The notes beneath the pieces were generated by a model, which had not been told where the DNA came from, searched no databases, and saw only the letters and a program-made list of their open reading frames with translations. 64,000 bases of DNA, from NCBI GenBank assembly GCA_035538335.1, contig DATLKN010000008.1, positions 124,001 through 188,000 on the forward strand. The letters run 5' to 3'. The DNA comes from AP-15 sp035538335. GTDB lineage: Bacteria > Pseudomonadota > Alphaproteobacteria > ATCC43930 > CGMCC-115725. Below are positions 15,972 to 25,275 of this stretch, in pieces. Position 1 is the first letter of the stretch. Every line of letters starts with the position of its first letter. The position numbers and the translations under genes were made by a program.

Positions 15972-17294
15972 TTAGTCTCTGACCAACATGGCGCCGTCGC
16001 GCAGGCGGCACTTGCCCGGCGGCGGTTCGATGTCGGCGCTCGTCACCATGACGATATCCGGCACGTAGAGCGGGCGATTTTCGGCGAAGCCGGTGGTCGC
16101 CACCATGCGCGCGCGCTTGCCCGCCTTGGCCTGTGAATAGGCGATCGCCACTCCGTAAAGAAATTGCGTGTCCTTGGCCCAGTCGAGGCGCAATACGACG
16201 ACGGGCCGGCCGGCGGCGTCCCGCGCCGGCCAGCGCTCGACTGCGGGCGCCGCTTCCGTCCTGCCGTGGCCGGGATAGACCTTCCCGTTCAGATCCACCG
16301 TGGTCTGAGTGAGATCACCGAGCGGAAGGCGCGTGCGGACAGATTCTGTATTGCGCCCGGTCCAGATCTCGAGATGCGGCAGATCGGTCGCGGAGCGGCC
16401 CGCCCTCAGGCTCTGCGCGTTCGCCTCGGGATCGAAGACCTGGATCAAGAGCGAATTAAGCGACCCCGCGATCACGCGGATCTCCGCCGCTTGCCCTGGA
16501 GGCGCCGGGTTGCCGAAAGCCATGAACCCGTTCCTGCCGGCGGTCGTCATCGCCGGAACGCAGTCGCCGATCGCGGTGCCGCTCGGGATCTTCGCCGTGC
16601 CCCCGTCGCCGCCGAGGTTCGGCGCCACGATACTGTAGGCGCCGAAGACGCCCGGCACCGGTTGCGCCGCGAAATGCCGCCTCGCACCCGCCGGCCAATC
16701 CGGGCATCCGACATCCTCGCCTTGGCTGCTCGCGCTGTCCTTCGCGACCGAACGGGCGCGCATCGTCAAATAGTCGATGACGGTGATCGCTCCCGTCTTG
16801 GGCGACAGAACGTTGAAGCTGCAGTCGCGCTCGGCGATCGCACGCCACGGGGAGAGCGTGAAGGTGAGCGTGCTCTCCCACCGCCACGCCGAGCCGCCGA
16901 CCTGGGTATGGACAAGACGATTGGCGGTGACGGTGACCATATCGTCGCCGACGCCCGCCGCGCCGTAGCCGTCGTTACACAGCTTCAGGACCTGTTTCGG
17001 CGGCGCCGCGTCCTCGAGCAGCCAGTACTCGCGCCCGCCGTCGGGCTTGTCCTCGCTGCGGCAGCCGGAATCGGGCCCGTCTGCGGGCTTGTCGGCGATG
17101 CCGAGACGCACTTCGAGGACACTGAGCGCGGCGCCGCTCGCCGATCTTCCGGCGTCGTAGCGCTTTGCGATCGTGCAGGTCGGGCGGACGCCGCAGATGG
17201 TCGATTTCTGTGCCGCCGTGAGCGCGCTGAACGCGGCGGTCGGGCCCGGCACGACGAGGGCCAGAGCAAGCAGGCGAATAAACTTTGTCGGCAT
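15972..17294 (-). CDS. Secreted protein of unknown function
   Basis: 440 aa with a likely signal peptide (MPTKFIRLLALALVVPGPTAAFSA). There are several cysteines: STICGVRPTCTI near the N-terminus, CRSEDK, RDCSF, DVGCPDW, and CRLRD at the C-terminus. The middle looks beta-rich. There are no recognisable catalytic motifs. It is the first gene of a two-gene unit with the 220-aa secreted protein. GC in one counted line (16321-16380) is 38/60, slightly below its neighbours. Confidence 0.75.
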   Translation of the reverse strand: MPTKFIRLLALALVVPGPTAAFSALTAAQKSTICGVRPTCTIAKRYDAGRSASGAALSVLEVRLGIADKPADGPDSGCRSEDKPDGGREYWLLEDAAPPKQVLKLCNDGYGAAGVGDDMVTVTANRLVHTQVGGSAWRWESTLTFTLSPWRAIAERDCSFNVLSPKTGAITVIDYLTMRARSVAKDSASSQGEDVGCPDWPAGARRHFAAQPVPGVFGAYSIVAPNLGGDGGTAKIPSGTAIGDCVPAMTTAGRNGFMAFGNPAPPGQAAEIRVIAGSLNSLLIQVFDPEANAQSLRAGRSATDLPHLEIWTGRNTESVRTRLPLGDLTQTTVDLNGKVYPGHGRTEAAPAVERWPARDAAGRPVVVLRLDWAKDTQFLYGVAIAYSQAKAGKRARMVATTGFAENRPLYVPDIVMVTSADIEPPPGKCRLRDGAMLVRD

Positions 17295-17454
17295 CAGGTC
17301 CGGACAAGCGAATAGGGTCTTGGTATGGGACGAGGAAGGCGCCTATATACCATGCGACGGAATGTCGCGGCTCGCGCGTGACCGGCGGCCGGAATCGAAC
17401 ATTAAGTCGGGCGGGAGCCGCGGCGTCTCGAACAGACGTTCGGGAGGATGAACC

Positions 17455-18321
17455 ATGGCGATCCGAAACCCCATCGAATGGACGACGGACCAGTTGCGCC
17501 TGACGGCCCTCGCGGTCGGCACGATTAGCCATGCCGGCCGCCACGAAGGCGAGGAGGGCGCCGCCGCCGCGCCGCCGCAAGTTCGACATATCTCGGTCGC
17601 CGACCTCGGCGAGGCGTTGATCGCCGGCTTCGAGGATTTCACGGCATGGCGCACCGACGTGATTTTTCTCTGCCTGGTCTACCCCGTCGCCGGCCTCGTG
17701 CTGACGCGGCTGGCCTTCGGCTACGGCATGCTGCCGCTGGTTTTTCCGCTCGCCTCGGGCTTTGCGCTGATCGGCCCGGCCGCAGGGCTCGGCCTCTACG
17801 AGATGAGCCGGCGGCGCGAGGAGGGCATCCATACCGGCTGGCCCAGCGCCTGGGGCTTCGTGCGCTCGCCCTCCTTCGGGGCGATCGCCGCGCTTTCGCT
17901 GCTGCTCTTCGCGATCTTCGCGCTGTGGCTCTTGGCGGCTGCCGGCATCTACCGGGTGACGCTCGGCCCCGGGTCGCCCGCCTCGGTGGCCGCGTTCATT
18001 CGTGACGTGCTGACGACGCCCGCCGGCTGGACCATGATCGGGGTCGGCTGCGGCGTCGGCTTTCTCTTTGCCGTCCTGGCGCTGTCGCTCTCGGTCGTCT
18101 CTTTCCCGCTGCTGCTCGACCGCGATGTCGATACCGGCACGGCGATCGCCACGTCGCTGCGCGCCGTCGCCCGCAATCCCGGGCCGATGGCGCTGTGGGG
18201 ACTGATCGTCGCGGGCGGGCTCGTCGTCGGATCGATCCCGCTGCTGCTTGGCCTGATCTTCGTCATGCCGGTGCTGGGGCACGCGACCTGGCACCTCTAC
18301 CGGCGGACCGTCACCGTCTGA
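17455..18321 (+). CDS. DUF2189 family integral membrane protein
   Basis: 288 aa with a soluble N-terminus of about 55 residues followed by roughly six membrane segments. The region RHISVADLGEALIAGFEDFT, then two helices, GLYEMSRRREEGI and a C-terminal LPLLLD-type segment, match DUF2189. Members are alphaproteobacterial inner-membrane proteins without an assigned function. It has a good ribosome site (GGGAGGATGAACC then ATG). It converges with panC: the two stop codons abut at 18321/18322. Confidence 0.85.
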   Translation: MAIRNPIEWTTDQLRLTALAVGTISHAGRHEGEEGAAAAPPQVRHISVADLGEALIAGFEDFTAWRTDVIFLCLVYPVAGLVLTRLAFGYGMLPLVFPLASGFALIGPAAGLGLYEMSRRREEGIHTGWPSAWGFVRSPSFGAIAALSLLLFAIFALWLLAAAGIYRVTLGPGSPASVAAFIRDVLTTPAGWTMIGVGCGVGFLFAVLALSLSVVSFPLLLDRDVDTGTAIATSLRAVARNPGPMALWGLIVAGGLVVGSIPLLLGLIFVMPVLGHATWHLYRRTVTV

Positions 18322-19173
18322 TCAGGGCGGCGGTGCGACCGGCATATTGTCGATGAGGCGGGTGCGGCCGAGCCGCGCGGCGGCGAGGATCCGTGCCGGG
18401 CGCCGTACCTCGCCCGAGACCGGGGCGAGCGTCTCGCCGTCGCGCAATTCGAGGTATTCGACCGCGAACCCGGCCTTCGTCAGATCCTCGATCCCGCGCG
18501 CGATCTCGCCGGATACGGCGCCCGGCTCGCGCGCGAGCGCATCCGCGATCCGCCGCAACACCCGTGCCAGTTCGGGCGCGGCGCGGCGCTCTTCCGGCGA
18601 CAGATAGGCGTTGCGCGAGGACATCGCGAGGCCATCGGGCTCGCGCCGGGTCGGCACGCCGACGATCCGCACCGGAATGTCGAGGTCGCGCGCGAGGCGC
18701 TTCACGATCAGCAGCTGCTGATAGTCCTTCTCGCCGAAATAGGCGGCGTCGGGCAGCGACTGCTGCAAGAGCTTCGTCACGACCGTGGCGACGCCGTCGA
18801 AATGCCCCGCGCGCTGCGCGCCGCACAAACCCTCGCTGAGCCCTTGCACACGCACCAGGGTCGAAAACCCTGCCGGATAGATATCCTCGATCCCCGGCAG
18901 AAAGGCGAGGTCGACCCCGGCCGCGCGCAGCTTTTCGAGATCGGCCTCTTCGCCGCGCGGATAGGCCGCGAAATCCTCGTTCGGCGCGAACTGCTTCGGA
19001 TTGACGAAGATCGAGGCGATCGTGCGGCGGCATTCGGCGCGGGCCCGCTCGACGAGCGCGAGGTGGCCCGCATGCAGTGCCCCCATCGTTGGCACCAGCC
19101 CGATGCGCGCGCCGTCTCGGCGCCAGTCCGCGACCTCCTCGCGCAGCGCCTCGATCGTGCGCGCGATGCGCAT
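18322..19173 (-). CDS. panC: Pantothenate synthetase
   Basis: 283 aa. It condenses pantoate with beta-alanine using ATP. Signatures are LVPTMGALHAGHLALVERA (the HIGH-type nucleotide motif), SIFVNPKQFAPNEDF, YFGEKDYQQL and MSSRNAYLS (the KMSKS-type loop). Length is typical. No panB is next to it in this window. The gene lies 14 nt downstream of the lyase-family gene, so the two are probably cotranscribed. Confidence 0.96.
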   Translation of the reverse strand: MRIARTIEALREEVADWRRDGARIGLVPTMGALHAGHLALVERARAECRRTIASIFVNPKQFAPNEDFAAYPRGEEADLEKLRAAGVDLAFLPGIEDIYPAGFSTLVRVQGLSEGLCGAQRAGHFDGVATVVTKLLQQSLPDAAYFGEKDYQQLLIVKRLARDLDIPVRIVGVPTRREPDGLAMSSRNAYLSPEERRAAPELARVLRRIADALAREPGAVSGEIARGIEDLTKAGFAVEYLELRDGETLAPVSGEVRRPARILAAARLGRTRLIDNMPVAPPP

Positions 19174-19187
19174 GCCGGGCTCCTGCC

Positions 19188-20552
19188 TCAGCGCGGCCTG
19201 TCGGCGAGCACGCGATCGACCATCGCCGGCGCGGCGCCGAGATAATTCGCCGGGTCGCAGAGCTCGGCGAGCCTCTCGGCGCCGAGCGCCGCTGCCTGCG
19301 GCACCTCGCGCAATACCTCCAAGAGCGGCCGCTCGCTCTCGATCGCCTTGCGGCAGGCGTCGTAGACGAGGTCATGCGCCTCGTTGCGGCCGATCGAGGG
19401 CGCGAGCCCCATCATCACCGCCTCCGCGACGATGAGCCCGTGCGTCATGCCCAGGTTCTTCGCCATCCGCGCCGGATCGACGATGAGCCCGCCGAGGAGG
19501 AAGCGGGCCTGCCTGAGCGCCCCGGCGGTGAAGCCGAAAGCTTCTGGCAGGGCCGCCCATTCGGCGTGCCACGGTCCCGTCGCGCGCTCGAAATCGCTAA
19601 CCAGCGCGTCGAGCATCAGGCCGGCGTGCTGCCGTACCGCCTTGGCGCAAGCGAGGATCAGTTCGCACGAGATCGGATTGCGCTTTTGTGGCATCGTCGA
19701 GCTCGAGCCGCGGCCATGCGCAAAGGGCTCGGCCGCTTCGCCGAACTCAGTCGCCGACATCAGCATCACGTCGAAGGCGATCTTGCCGAGGCTGCCGGCG
19801 AGGAGCGCCAGCACCGAGACTGTTTCCGCCATGCCGTCGCGCACAACGTGCCAGGTGATCGGCGGGTCGGCGAGCTTGAGTTCGCGAGCGAAGGCGGCGC
19901 GGCACTCGAGCGCCTTCTCGCCGGAGCCGAGAGAGGCGAGCGTGCCGGCGGCGCCGCCGAATTGCGCGAGCAGCACGCGCGGCCGCAATTCGGCGAGCCG
20001 CGCGGCGTGGCGGTCGAGCGAATAGAGCCAAACAGCCGCCTTGTAGCCGAAGGTGATCGGCAGCGCGTGCTGCAGATGCGTGCGGCCGGCCATCGGCGTG
20101 TCGCGATGGCGCCGCGCCAATGCCGCCAGATGCTCGCGCGCCGCCGCAAGGTCCTCGTCGATCAGGTCGAGCCCGGCGCGGATCTGCAGAACCTGCGCGC
20201 TGTCGACGACATCCTGCGTCGTCGCGCCCCAATGCACCCAGCGCCCGGCCGGCCCGGACAGTTCGGCCAGTTGCCGCACCAGCGGCAGGATCGCGTAGCC
20301 GACCGTCTCGGTCTCGGTTTTGAGCCGCGCGAGGTCGAGCGCCGGCGTTCCCTTGTGCAGCGCTTCGGCCGTCTGCGTGATCGCCGCCGCGGCCTCCAGC
20401 GGCACGATGCCGAGCCCCGCCTGGGCTCGCGCCAGCGCCGCCTCGACCTCGGCGCAGCGCAAGAGAAAGGCGCCGTCGCCGAACGCCTCGCGCATCTCGG
20501 GCGTCCCGAACATGTCGGCGAAGAGCGCGGAATCGAGAACCCCGAGCGGCAT
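19188..20552 (-). CDS. Adenylosuccinate lyase / 3-carboxy-muconate cycloisomerase family protein
   Basis: 454 aa of the fumarase/aspartase superfamily. The three family blocks are present: GRWVHWGATTQDVVDSA, GRTHLQHALPITFGYKAA, and the signature loop GSSSTMPQKRNPISCEL with the catalytic Ser region. Overall it most resembles PcaB, 3-carboxy-cis,cis-muconate cycloisomerase. There are no other protocatechuate-pathway genes beside it, so the substrate is uncertain; a purine or other lyase role is possible. ATG at 20552 is the first start in frame. Confidence 0.85.
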   Translation of the reverse strand: MPLGVLDSALFADMFGTPEMREAFGDGAFLLRCAEVEAALARAQAGLGIVPLEAAAAITQTAEALHKGTPALDLARLKTETETVGYAILPLVRQLAELSGPAGRWVHWGATTQDVVDSAQVLQIRAGLDLIDEDLAAAREHLAALARRHRDTPMAGRTHLQHALPITFGYKAAVWLYSLDRHAARLAELRPRVLLAQFGGAAGTLASLGSGEKALECRAAFARELKLADPPITWHVVRDGMAETVSVLALLAGSLGKIAFDVMLMSATEFGEAAEPFAHGRGSSSTMPQKRNPISCELILACAKAVRQHAGLMLDALVSDFERATGPWHAEWAALPEAFGFTAGALRQARFLLGGLIVDPARMAKNLGMTHGLIVAEAVMMGLAPSIGRNEAHDLVYDACRKAIESERPLLEVLREVPQAAALGAERLAELCDPANYLGAAPAMVDRVLADRPR

Positions 20553-20574
20553 CGGATTCTACCACACGCGCTTC

Positions 20575-20700
20575 GTCGTCCTGGCGAAGGCCGGGACCCA
20601 CGCCTGGGCTACCCCCGAATTGAGAGGGGCTGCGCCGGTAGTGCCGTATCTCTTCGGTCCGTGCGGCCCCGGCGTGGACCCCGGCCTACGCCGGGGCGAC
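20575..20700. repeat. Paired-hairpin intergenic palindrome, copy 2
   Basis: Left arm around TCCTGGCGAAGGCCGGGAC and right arm GTGGACCCCGGCCTACGCCG lie about 100 bp apart as imperfect reverse complements, the same design as at 9571-9698. It fills the gap between bpt and the lyase-family gene. It could act as a transcript hairpin between the two, but it lacks a T-tract. Confidence 0.72.
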
Positions 20701-20725
20701 AAGCAAATCGCTGACCTAGTACGGC

Positions 20726-21511
20726 TCATCTCAACTCGGGTACAAACCGCGTCCAGCCGTCCGGGTTCAGCCGTTCGAGCCCGGCAAAGCGCGCCTTGTA
20801 GGCCATCTTCGGGCTGTCGGCGATCCAATAGCCGAGATAGACATAGGGCAGGCCGCGGCGCCGGCATTCCTCGACGAGCCACAGAATGCTCCAGGTGCCG
20901 AGGCTGCGCTTGCCCTCGCGCGGGTCAAAAAAGCTGTAGACCGCCGAAACCCCGTCATCGAGGCGGTCGATCAGCGACACCGCGGCGAGCCGCCCGACGG
21001 CGTCGCGAAATTCGACGATCTCGCTGCGCACCGCGGTGTCCTCGACCATGCCGCGGTATTCGCCGTAGCTCATCGAGGCCATGTCGCTGTCGGCGTGCCG
21101 CGAGTGCTGATAGGCGAGAAACAGGCGAAACTGTTCGGGACTCGCCTGCGCCGTCGCGACGCGCCCGACGAGATCGCGGTTCGCGTTGCGGATGCGCCGG
21201 GTCGAGCGGCTGTCGCAAAACTCGTCCGTCACGATCCGCACCGGCACGCAGGAATTGCAGCCGCGGCAGGCCGGACGATAGGCAAAGCGGTGGCTGCGGC
21301 GAAACCCGGCGCGCGACAGGTCGTCGTAGAAACGCGAAGCGCCGGCGCCGGACAATTCGACGATCAGCTTGCGTTCGGCGCGGCCGGCGAGATAGGGGCA
21401 GGGGACGGGCGCCGTGACGAAAAATTGCCGGGCGGACGCAGCCGGGCGCGCCGGCCCACCCCGACCGTATGCCTCCGCCGGCTTGCCGCCGTCTTCCGGC
21501 GCAAACTCCAT
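20726..21511 (-). CDS. bpt: Aspartate/glutamate leucyl(arginyl)transferase
   Basis: A 261-aa GNAT-like aminoacyl-protein transferase of the Bpt/Ate1 family, which tags N-terminal Asp or Glu of proteins for ClpAP-type degradation. Signatures are CPYLAGRAERKL near the N-terminus, FRRSHRFAYRPACRGCNSC (the Cys cluster), VYSFFDPREGKRSLGTWSIL, and VYLGYWIADSPKMAYKARF. ATG at 21511 has a GGGAGCGGG ribosome site; a GTG lies one codon upstream. It stands alone between two intergenic gaps. Confidence 0.94.
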   Translation of the reverse strand: MEFAPEDGGKPAEAYGRGGPARPAASARQFFVTAPVPCPYLAGRAERKLIVELSGAGASRFYDDLSRAGFRRSHRFAYRPACRGCNSCVPVRIVTDEFCDSRSTRRIRNANRDLVGRVATAQASPEQFRLFLAYQHSRHADSDMASMSYGEYRGMVEDTAVRSEIVEFRDAVGRLAAVSLIDRLDDGVSAVYSFFDPREGKRSLGTWSILWLVEECRRRGLPYVYLGYWIADSPKMAYKARFAGLERLNPDGWTRFVPELR

Positions 21512-21590
21512 CACCCGCTCCCGTTGCGGCGCCGGTCGATAGTATGAACGAGAGGACGCCGCGGGCGCCAGCCCCGCGAGCCGGGCTGCG

Positions 21591-21920
21591 TCACTCTCGC
21601 CCCCGCTGCTCCGGGCCGCGGGTCCAGCGGAAGCCGACGAGAATGCCGTTGTGAAACCGGCACTCGACTGCGAGATCGCGGGCCATGCGCGCCCCCTTCG
21701 GCAGATCGGTGCGCTCGGCCGTGACTGTCGCGCGCACGTCGGTGATGCTGAGCGCCGCCGCTTCTTCCTTGCCGGTCTTGATGTCGGCGCCGGGATAGGA
21801 CTGTTGCATGATCGCGGCGCAGCGCCCGGCGAGGCTCTGATCGTGCAGCCCCGCGACCGTGTTGCAGCCGGCCCCGAGCGCGGCGATCGCGAGGGCGGCG
21901 GCGAGCCTCGGGCGCTGCAT
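21591..21920 (-). CDS. Small lipoprotein of unknown function
   Basis: 109 aa with a lipoprotein signal peptide ending in the lipobox AALGAGC, so Cys20 should be lipidated. The mature part is about 90 residues, with ITDVRATVTAERTD and FHNGILVGFRWTRG. No domain is recognised. It begins 2 nt downstream of the large hydrolase stop and is likely cotranscribed with it. The frame is open further upstream, but only inside the hydrolase gene. Confidence 0.75.
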   Translation of the reverse strand: MQRPRLAAALAIAALGAGCNTVAGLHDQSLAGRCAAIMQQSYPGADIKTGKEEAAALSITDVRATVTAERTDLPKGARMARDLAVECRFHNGILVGFRWTRGPEQRGRE

Positions 21921-21922
21921 GC

Positions 21923-23800
21923 TCAAAACCGGTCGCAAGCTTCCGCCGCGCGCACGTAGGCCTCGGCGTCGCGCGGCAGCAGCAGCCGCTCGGCGACGAG
22001 GGCGGCCGCCGCCGCCTTCACCTTCGCAACATAAGCCTCGCGGCTGCCGTAGCGCTCTTCCAGCGAGGGCCGAGGGTCGTCGGCTGCTTCGCGCTCGGCG
22101 CGGCTGCGCGCGAACGGGACGAGCGAGCCGTCGCGGTCGCACAATTCGCACGGCTCGGCGCGGTAGAGGTTCCAGCCGGTATGCGTGCCGAGCGGCACGG
22201 CAATCGCCGGCAGGCGGATGCCGGCCTGCTCGTTGCCGTCGGCATCGACCGCCGACACGAGCGTGCCGTAGGCGAGATCCTCGCGCGGCCGCGGCTCAAC
22301 CCAGTCTGAGGGCGGTAGGATGCGGTTGGCGCCGGGCGGATGCGCGAACCCCTTGACCCGCGGGAAATGGATGCTCTCGGCCGCCACTGCGGTGCCGTCG
22401 GCGATCCGCGGCACCCGGCTCGAAGGCGGCTCCCGGCCGGTCGCCACCCATTCCTCGAGCGCCAGGAAGAGCGCCCGCAACGCTGGCGTCGCGCTCGTCG
22501 AATTGCGCGGGTTGAGGCAGGGTCCGGGGCTCGGATCGACGCCGGGCCGCGCCATGTGCTGCGTGCCGGCGACGAGATAGGTGCGCGCGTTCGGCGGCAG
22601 GTCCGCGTCGCGCCGGCCGCCGGGATCGGTGTGAATCAGCGAGGCGCCCTTTTGCCAATACTCGGTCGCGCTGTTCGCCTCGATGATGCAGGGATCGCTC
22701 GGCCGGCCTTTCAGGATGGCGTCCTCACGGCCGGAAATCGGGTCGGCAAGGCGCGCCTGCGAGAACGGAAACCAGTTCTCCGGATAGAGCCGGTCCTCGT
22801 GCTGCGTCGCGGTGCGCCCCGGCATGCCGAAGCGATGATTGGCGAACACCTTGCCGGCGCCCGCGACATTGGTCATGACGCCGTCGAAGACGCGCCGGCC
22901 GCTTCCGTCTTCGTTCATGCCCAAATCGAGGAAATGGCGCAGAAACCGCCCGCTCTGCGAATTGCCGAAGGCGAGCGCATGCCGGATGCCGAGGGTGGGA
23001 TCGTCGTAGCGCAGATGCGCAACGAGGTCACGCACCGCGGCAAAGCCGAGCCCGAGCACCTTCGGTCCTTCCGCCTCGTACCAGATTTCGTAAATCGCGA
23101 CCGGCGCAAAGGCCGTGCCCTCGGGCAACAGGCGGATCGAACGATCATCGACGAATTCCCAGGACTCCGCCGGGATCTCGCGGCGTTCGTCGCTTTCGCG
23201 CGCCCGCACGGTCAGGCGCGCGCTTCTCTTGTCCAGGCTCGCAGCGGGATAGGAGAGTCGCGCCGCATCGCCCTTGCCGGGCGCCCGCGTGCCGATGTGG
23301 AACTCGTCGCGGATCCGCCCCCGGATCGGCTTGCCGCCTTCGAGCGCGGTCGGAAAGCGGGCGCCCAGCGCGTGGTTCGCCGCCGGTGCGCCCGGGTCCC
23401 AGCCCGACCACAGGAGCGTATAGCCGCGCCCGAGCGTGAAGCCGATCCCGGCATCCGCGGCGGTCTTCGGGTCGTTGGCGCGCGCCGGATCGCCCGGGGC
23501 ATTATCCAATTGCTGCATGATCCGCAGGTTGCCGCGATTGGCGACGTCGTAGACGAGGACGCCCCTGGTGCGGCCCGGATCCTGCGGCCGCAGCATGAAG
23601 AAGTCGCTCTCGTATTCGACGCGCCCGCGCGGGTTCGTCGGCGCTTTGTCGAGATCGACGATCGGCCGGTTCTCGGCCGCGGCCGGGTCGAGCGCCCCCT
23701 TCATGACGCCGCGGACTCTGAGGTAAGGCCCGGCCTCGCCGAAACTCTGGCCCTCGGCGAAGGGCTCGACCGCATCGATCCGGATCTCGACATCCGCCAT
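21923..23800 (-). CDS. Alpha/beta hydrolase domain-containing protein (PF20091-type)
   Basis: 624 aa. The nucleophile elbow is GNSQSGRFLRHF at about residue 290, and a later HMARPG segment may supply the His. N-terminal motifs are VEPFAEGQSFGEAGPYLRV and VEYESDFFMLRP. Long proteins of this kind are annotated as alpha/beta hydrolase domain-containing proteins with unknown substrates. No signal peptide is seen, so it is probably cytoplasmic. ATG at 23800 has a GAGGAGAG site; an earlier ATG lies at 23830. C-terminal residues 590-615 are alanine-rich. Confidence 0.8.
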   Translation of the reverse strand: MADVEIRIDAVEPFAEGQSFGEAGPYLRVRGVMKGALDPAAAENRPIVDLDKAPTNPRGRVEYESDFFMLRPQDPGRTRGVLVYDVANRGNLRIMQQLDNAPGDPARANDPKTAADAGIGFTLGRGYTLLWSGWDPGAPAANHALGARFPTALEGGKPIRGRIRDEFHIGTRAPGKGDAARLSYPAASLDKRSARLTVRARESDERREIPAESWEFVDDRSIRLLPEGTAFAPVAIYEIWYEAEGPKVLGLGFAAVRDLVAHLRYDDPTLGIRHALAFGNSQSGRFLRHFLDLGMNEDGSGRRVFDGVMTNVAGAGKVFANHRFGMPGRTATQHEDRLYPENWFPFSQARLADPISGREDAILKGRPSDPCIIEANSATEYWQKGASLIHTDPGGRRDADLPPNARTYLVAGTQHMARPGVDPSPGPCLNPRNSTSATPALRALFLALEEWVATGREPPSSRVPRIADGTAVAAESIHFPRVKGFAHPPGANRILPPSDWVEPRPREDLAYGTLVSAVDADGNEQAGIRLPAIAVPLGTHTGWNLYRAEPCELCDRDGSLVPFARSRAEREAADDPRPSLEERYGSREAYVAKVKAAAAALVAERLLLPRDAEAYVRAAEACDRF

Positions 23801-23848
23801 CGCGCTCTCCTCGATTTCGCGGCCGATCATAAGGCGGCGATGCAGCCC

Positions 23849-24469
23849 TCAGAAGGAGGAATCGGGCTCGGCGAGAAAGGCCAGCTCCACCGGCGTCGAG
23901 GCGCGCCCCAGAACCGCGTTGCGATGCGGAAAACGGCCGAAGCGGGCGATGATCTCATGGTGCCGGCGGGCGTGCCGCAGCGGATCGGGAGATTCGGCCG
24001 TCGGCGGCAGCGCGGCGAAGAGAGCGAGCGCGCGCTCCTGGTCGGCGAGATCCTCGCTGTGCTCGAGGGGCAGGTAGAAAAAGCCGCGCCAGGCGCACGG
24101 CACCGCGCGGTCGAAGCCGCGCGCGAGCGCCCGGTCCGCCGCCGCCCGCGCCAAGGCGTCGTTCGCATAGGCGCGCGGGCTGCCGCGAAAGATGTTGCGC
24201 GGGATCTGGTCGAGCAGCAGGACGAGCGCCAGTGCGGCTTCGGCCGATGCCTCCCACGACGCGAGCCTTCCGGCGGCCGCGTCTTCGTGATCGGCGAGGA
24301 ATTCCCTCCGCAAGAGGGCGTCGAATTCGGGCGTGCTCTCGAACCAGATCTGGCGCGCCGCCTCGCGCCCGGGATCGCCGGGCGGCCCGAACCAGCGGTC
24401 GAGCAGCCGCTCAGCGCGGCGCGGCAGGTCTTGCCGCATATCGGTCCGCCGCTGCGCCGAGGCGGTCAT
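23849..24469 (-). CDS. DUF924 family protein
   Basis: A 206-aa soluble helical protein. It matches DUF924 with LLDRWFGPPGDPGREAARQIWF near the start, VLLLDQIPRNIFRGSPRAYA in the middle, and FYLPLEHSEDLADQERAL later. The function of the family is not established. Its 5' end overlaps the cbtA 3' end by 59 nt in another frame; a second ATG at 24439 would reduce that to 29 nt. It is part of the minus-strand run from cbtB. Confidence 0.88.
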   Translation of the reverse strand: MTASAQRRTDMRQDLPRRAERLLDRWFGPPGDPGREAARQIWFESTPEFDALLRREFLADHEDAAAGRLASWEASAEAALALVLLLDQIPRNIFRGSPRAYANDALARAAADRALARGFDRAVPCAWRGFFYLPLEHSEDLADQERALALFAALPPTAESPDPLRHARRHHEIIARFGRFPHRNAVLGRASTPVELAFLAEPDSSF

Positions 24470-25073
24470 AGAAAAAGCCGCCGCCGCCGCCGATGACGAG
24501 CCAAAAGACCGCCGAGACGGCGAGCGAAGCGAGCGCGAAAGGCGAGGTCAAGCCGCCGCTCGCACCGGGCGCGGGGCCCTGCGGCGCGCCCAGGAGATGC
24601 GGCGCCAGGATTGCCGCGACCCCGGCAATTCGCCACACGACCCGCCTTCCGAACACGATTGCCGCGAGCCCGGCCGCGGTCGCGAGCGCGGTCCCGAGCC
24701 ACCACAGCTGGCGCGCCGCCAATCCGGCGGTCTCGGCGCCGGGCAGCGCCGGCGGCAGGCCCAACGCCGGGGCCAGCGCAAAGACGAGAAACCCGGCCGC
24801 GCCCCAGAGCAGCCCGCGCCGAAGATCGACGGCGACCCCTCGCCGGTCGGCGGCGAGCGCCATGCCTGCGACGAGCATCAGGGCGAAACCGATCCCGGCG
24901 AGCAGATCGGCGAGAACGGCATAAAAGAGATGCCCGCCGGCCGGCATTGCGGCGGGATGTTCCAGCAGTTCGGCTCGATCGATCATCGGAAAGAGCGCCG
25001 CCGCCTGGATTGCATAGCTCAGCAGGCCGGCGCCCGCGCCGGCCGCGAACGCGCTGCAGAATATCCGCCGCAC
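24411..25073 (-). CDS. cbtA: CbtA family cobalt transporter subunit
   Basis: A 220-aa inner-membrane protein with about five helices, a GTG start (MRRIFCSAFAAGAGAGLLSY), and the conserved His/Glu-rich loop HPAAMPAGGHLFYAVLADLL. It is a CbtA-type permease component predicted for cobalt uptake. It is encoded 19 nt downstream of cbtB, as expected for the pair. Its 3' end overlaps the DUF924 gene. No cobalamin genes lie nearby. Confidence 0.88.
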   Translation of the reverse strand: MRRIFCSAFAAGAGAGLLSYAIQAAALFPMIDRAELLEHPAAMPAGGHLFYAVLADLLAGIGFALMLVAGMALAADRRGVAVDLRRGLLWGAAGFLVFALAPALGLPPALPGAETAGLAARQLWWLGTALATAAGLAAIVFGRRVVWRIAGVAAILAPHLLGAPQGPAPGASGGLTSPFALASLAVSAVFWLVIGGGGGFFYDRLGAAADRYAARPAAPR

Positions 25074-25092
25074 GATTAGCTGGGGCGGCGCG

Positions 25093-25275
25093 TCAGTGGC
25101 AGGGAAAGGCGAAGGCGTGCCGCACGTCGTGCGCCGCGTTGTGGATCGCCGCCGGGCCGGCGAAGCCGACGCCCCAGATCAGCAGCGCGCCGAAGACGAT
25201 CGCGAGGAGCGGCGCGGCCAGGCTGCCGGCCCGCACGGAAGCCGCCTGCCGGGCACTCGTCGCTATATCGGTCAT
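25093..25275 (-). CDS. cbtB: CbtB family protein
   Basis: 60 aa with one transmembrane segment (LLAIVFGALLIWGVGFAG) followed by a histidine-rich C-terminus, HNAAHDVRHAFAFPCH, the metal-binding tail typical of CbtB. It precedes cbtA. A long frame in the same phase runs upstream to 26607, but that is antisense-free shadow over the FAD gene, so ATG at 25275 is chosen. Only 59 nt separate it from the upstream gene, too little for a B12 riboswitch. Confidence 0.88.
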   Translation of the reverse strand: MTDIATSARQAASVRAGSLAAPLLAIVFGALLIWGVGFAGPAAIHNAAHDVRHAFAFPCH

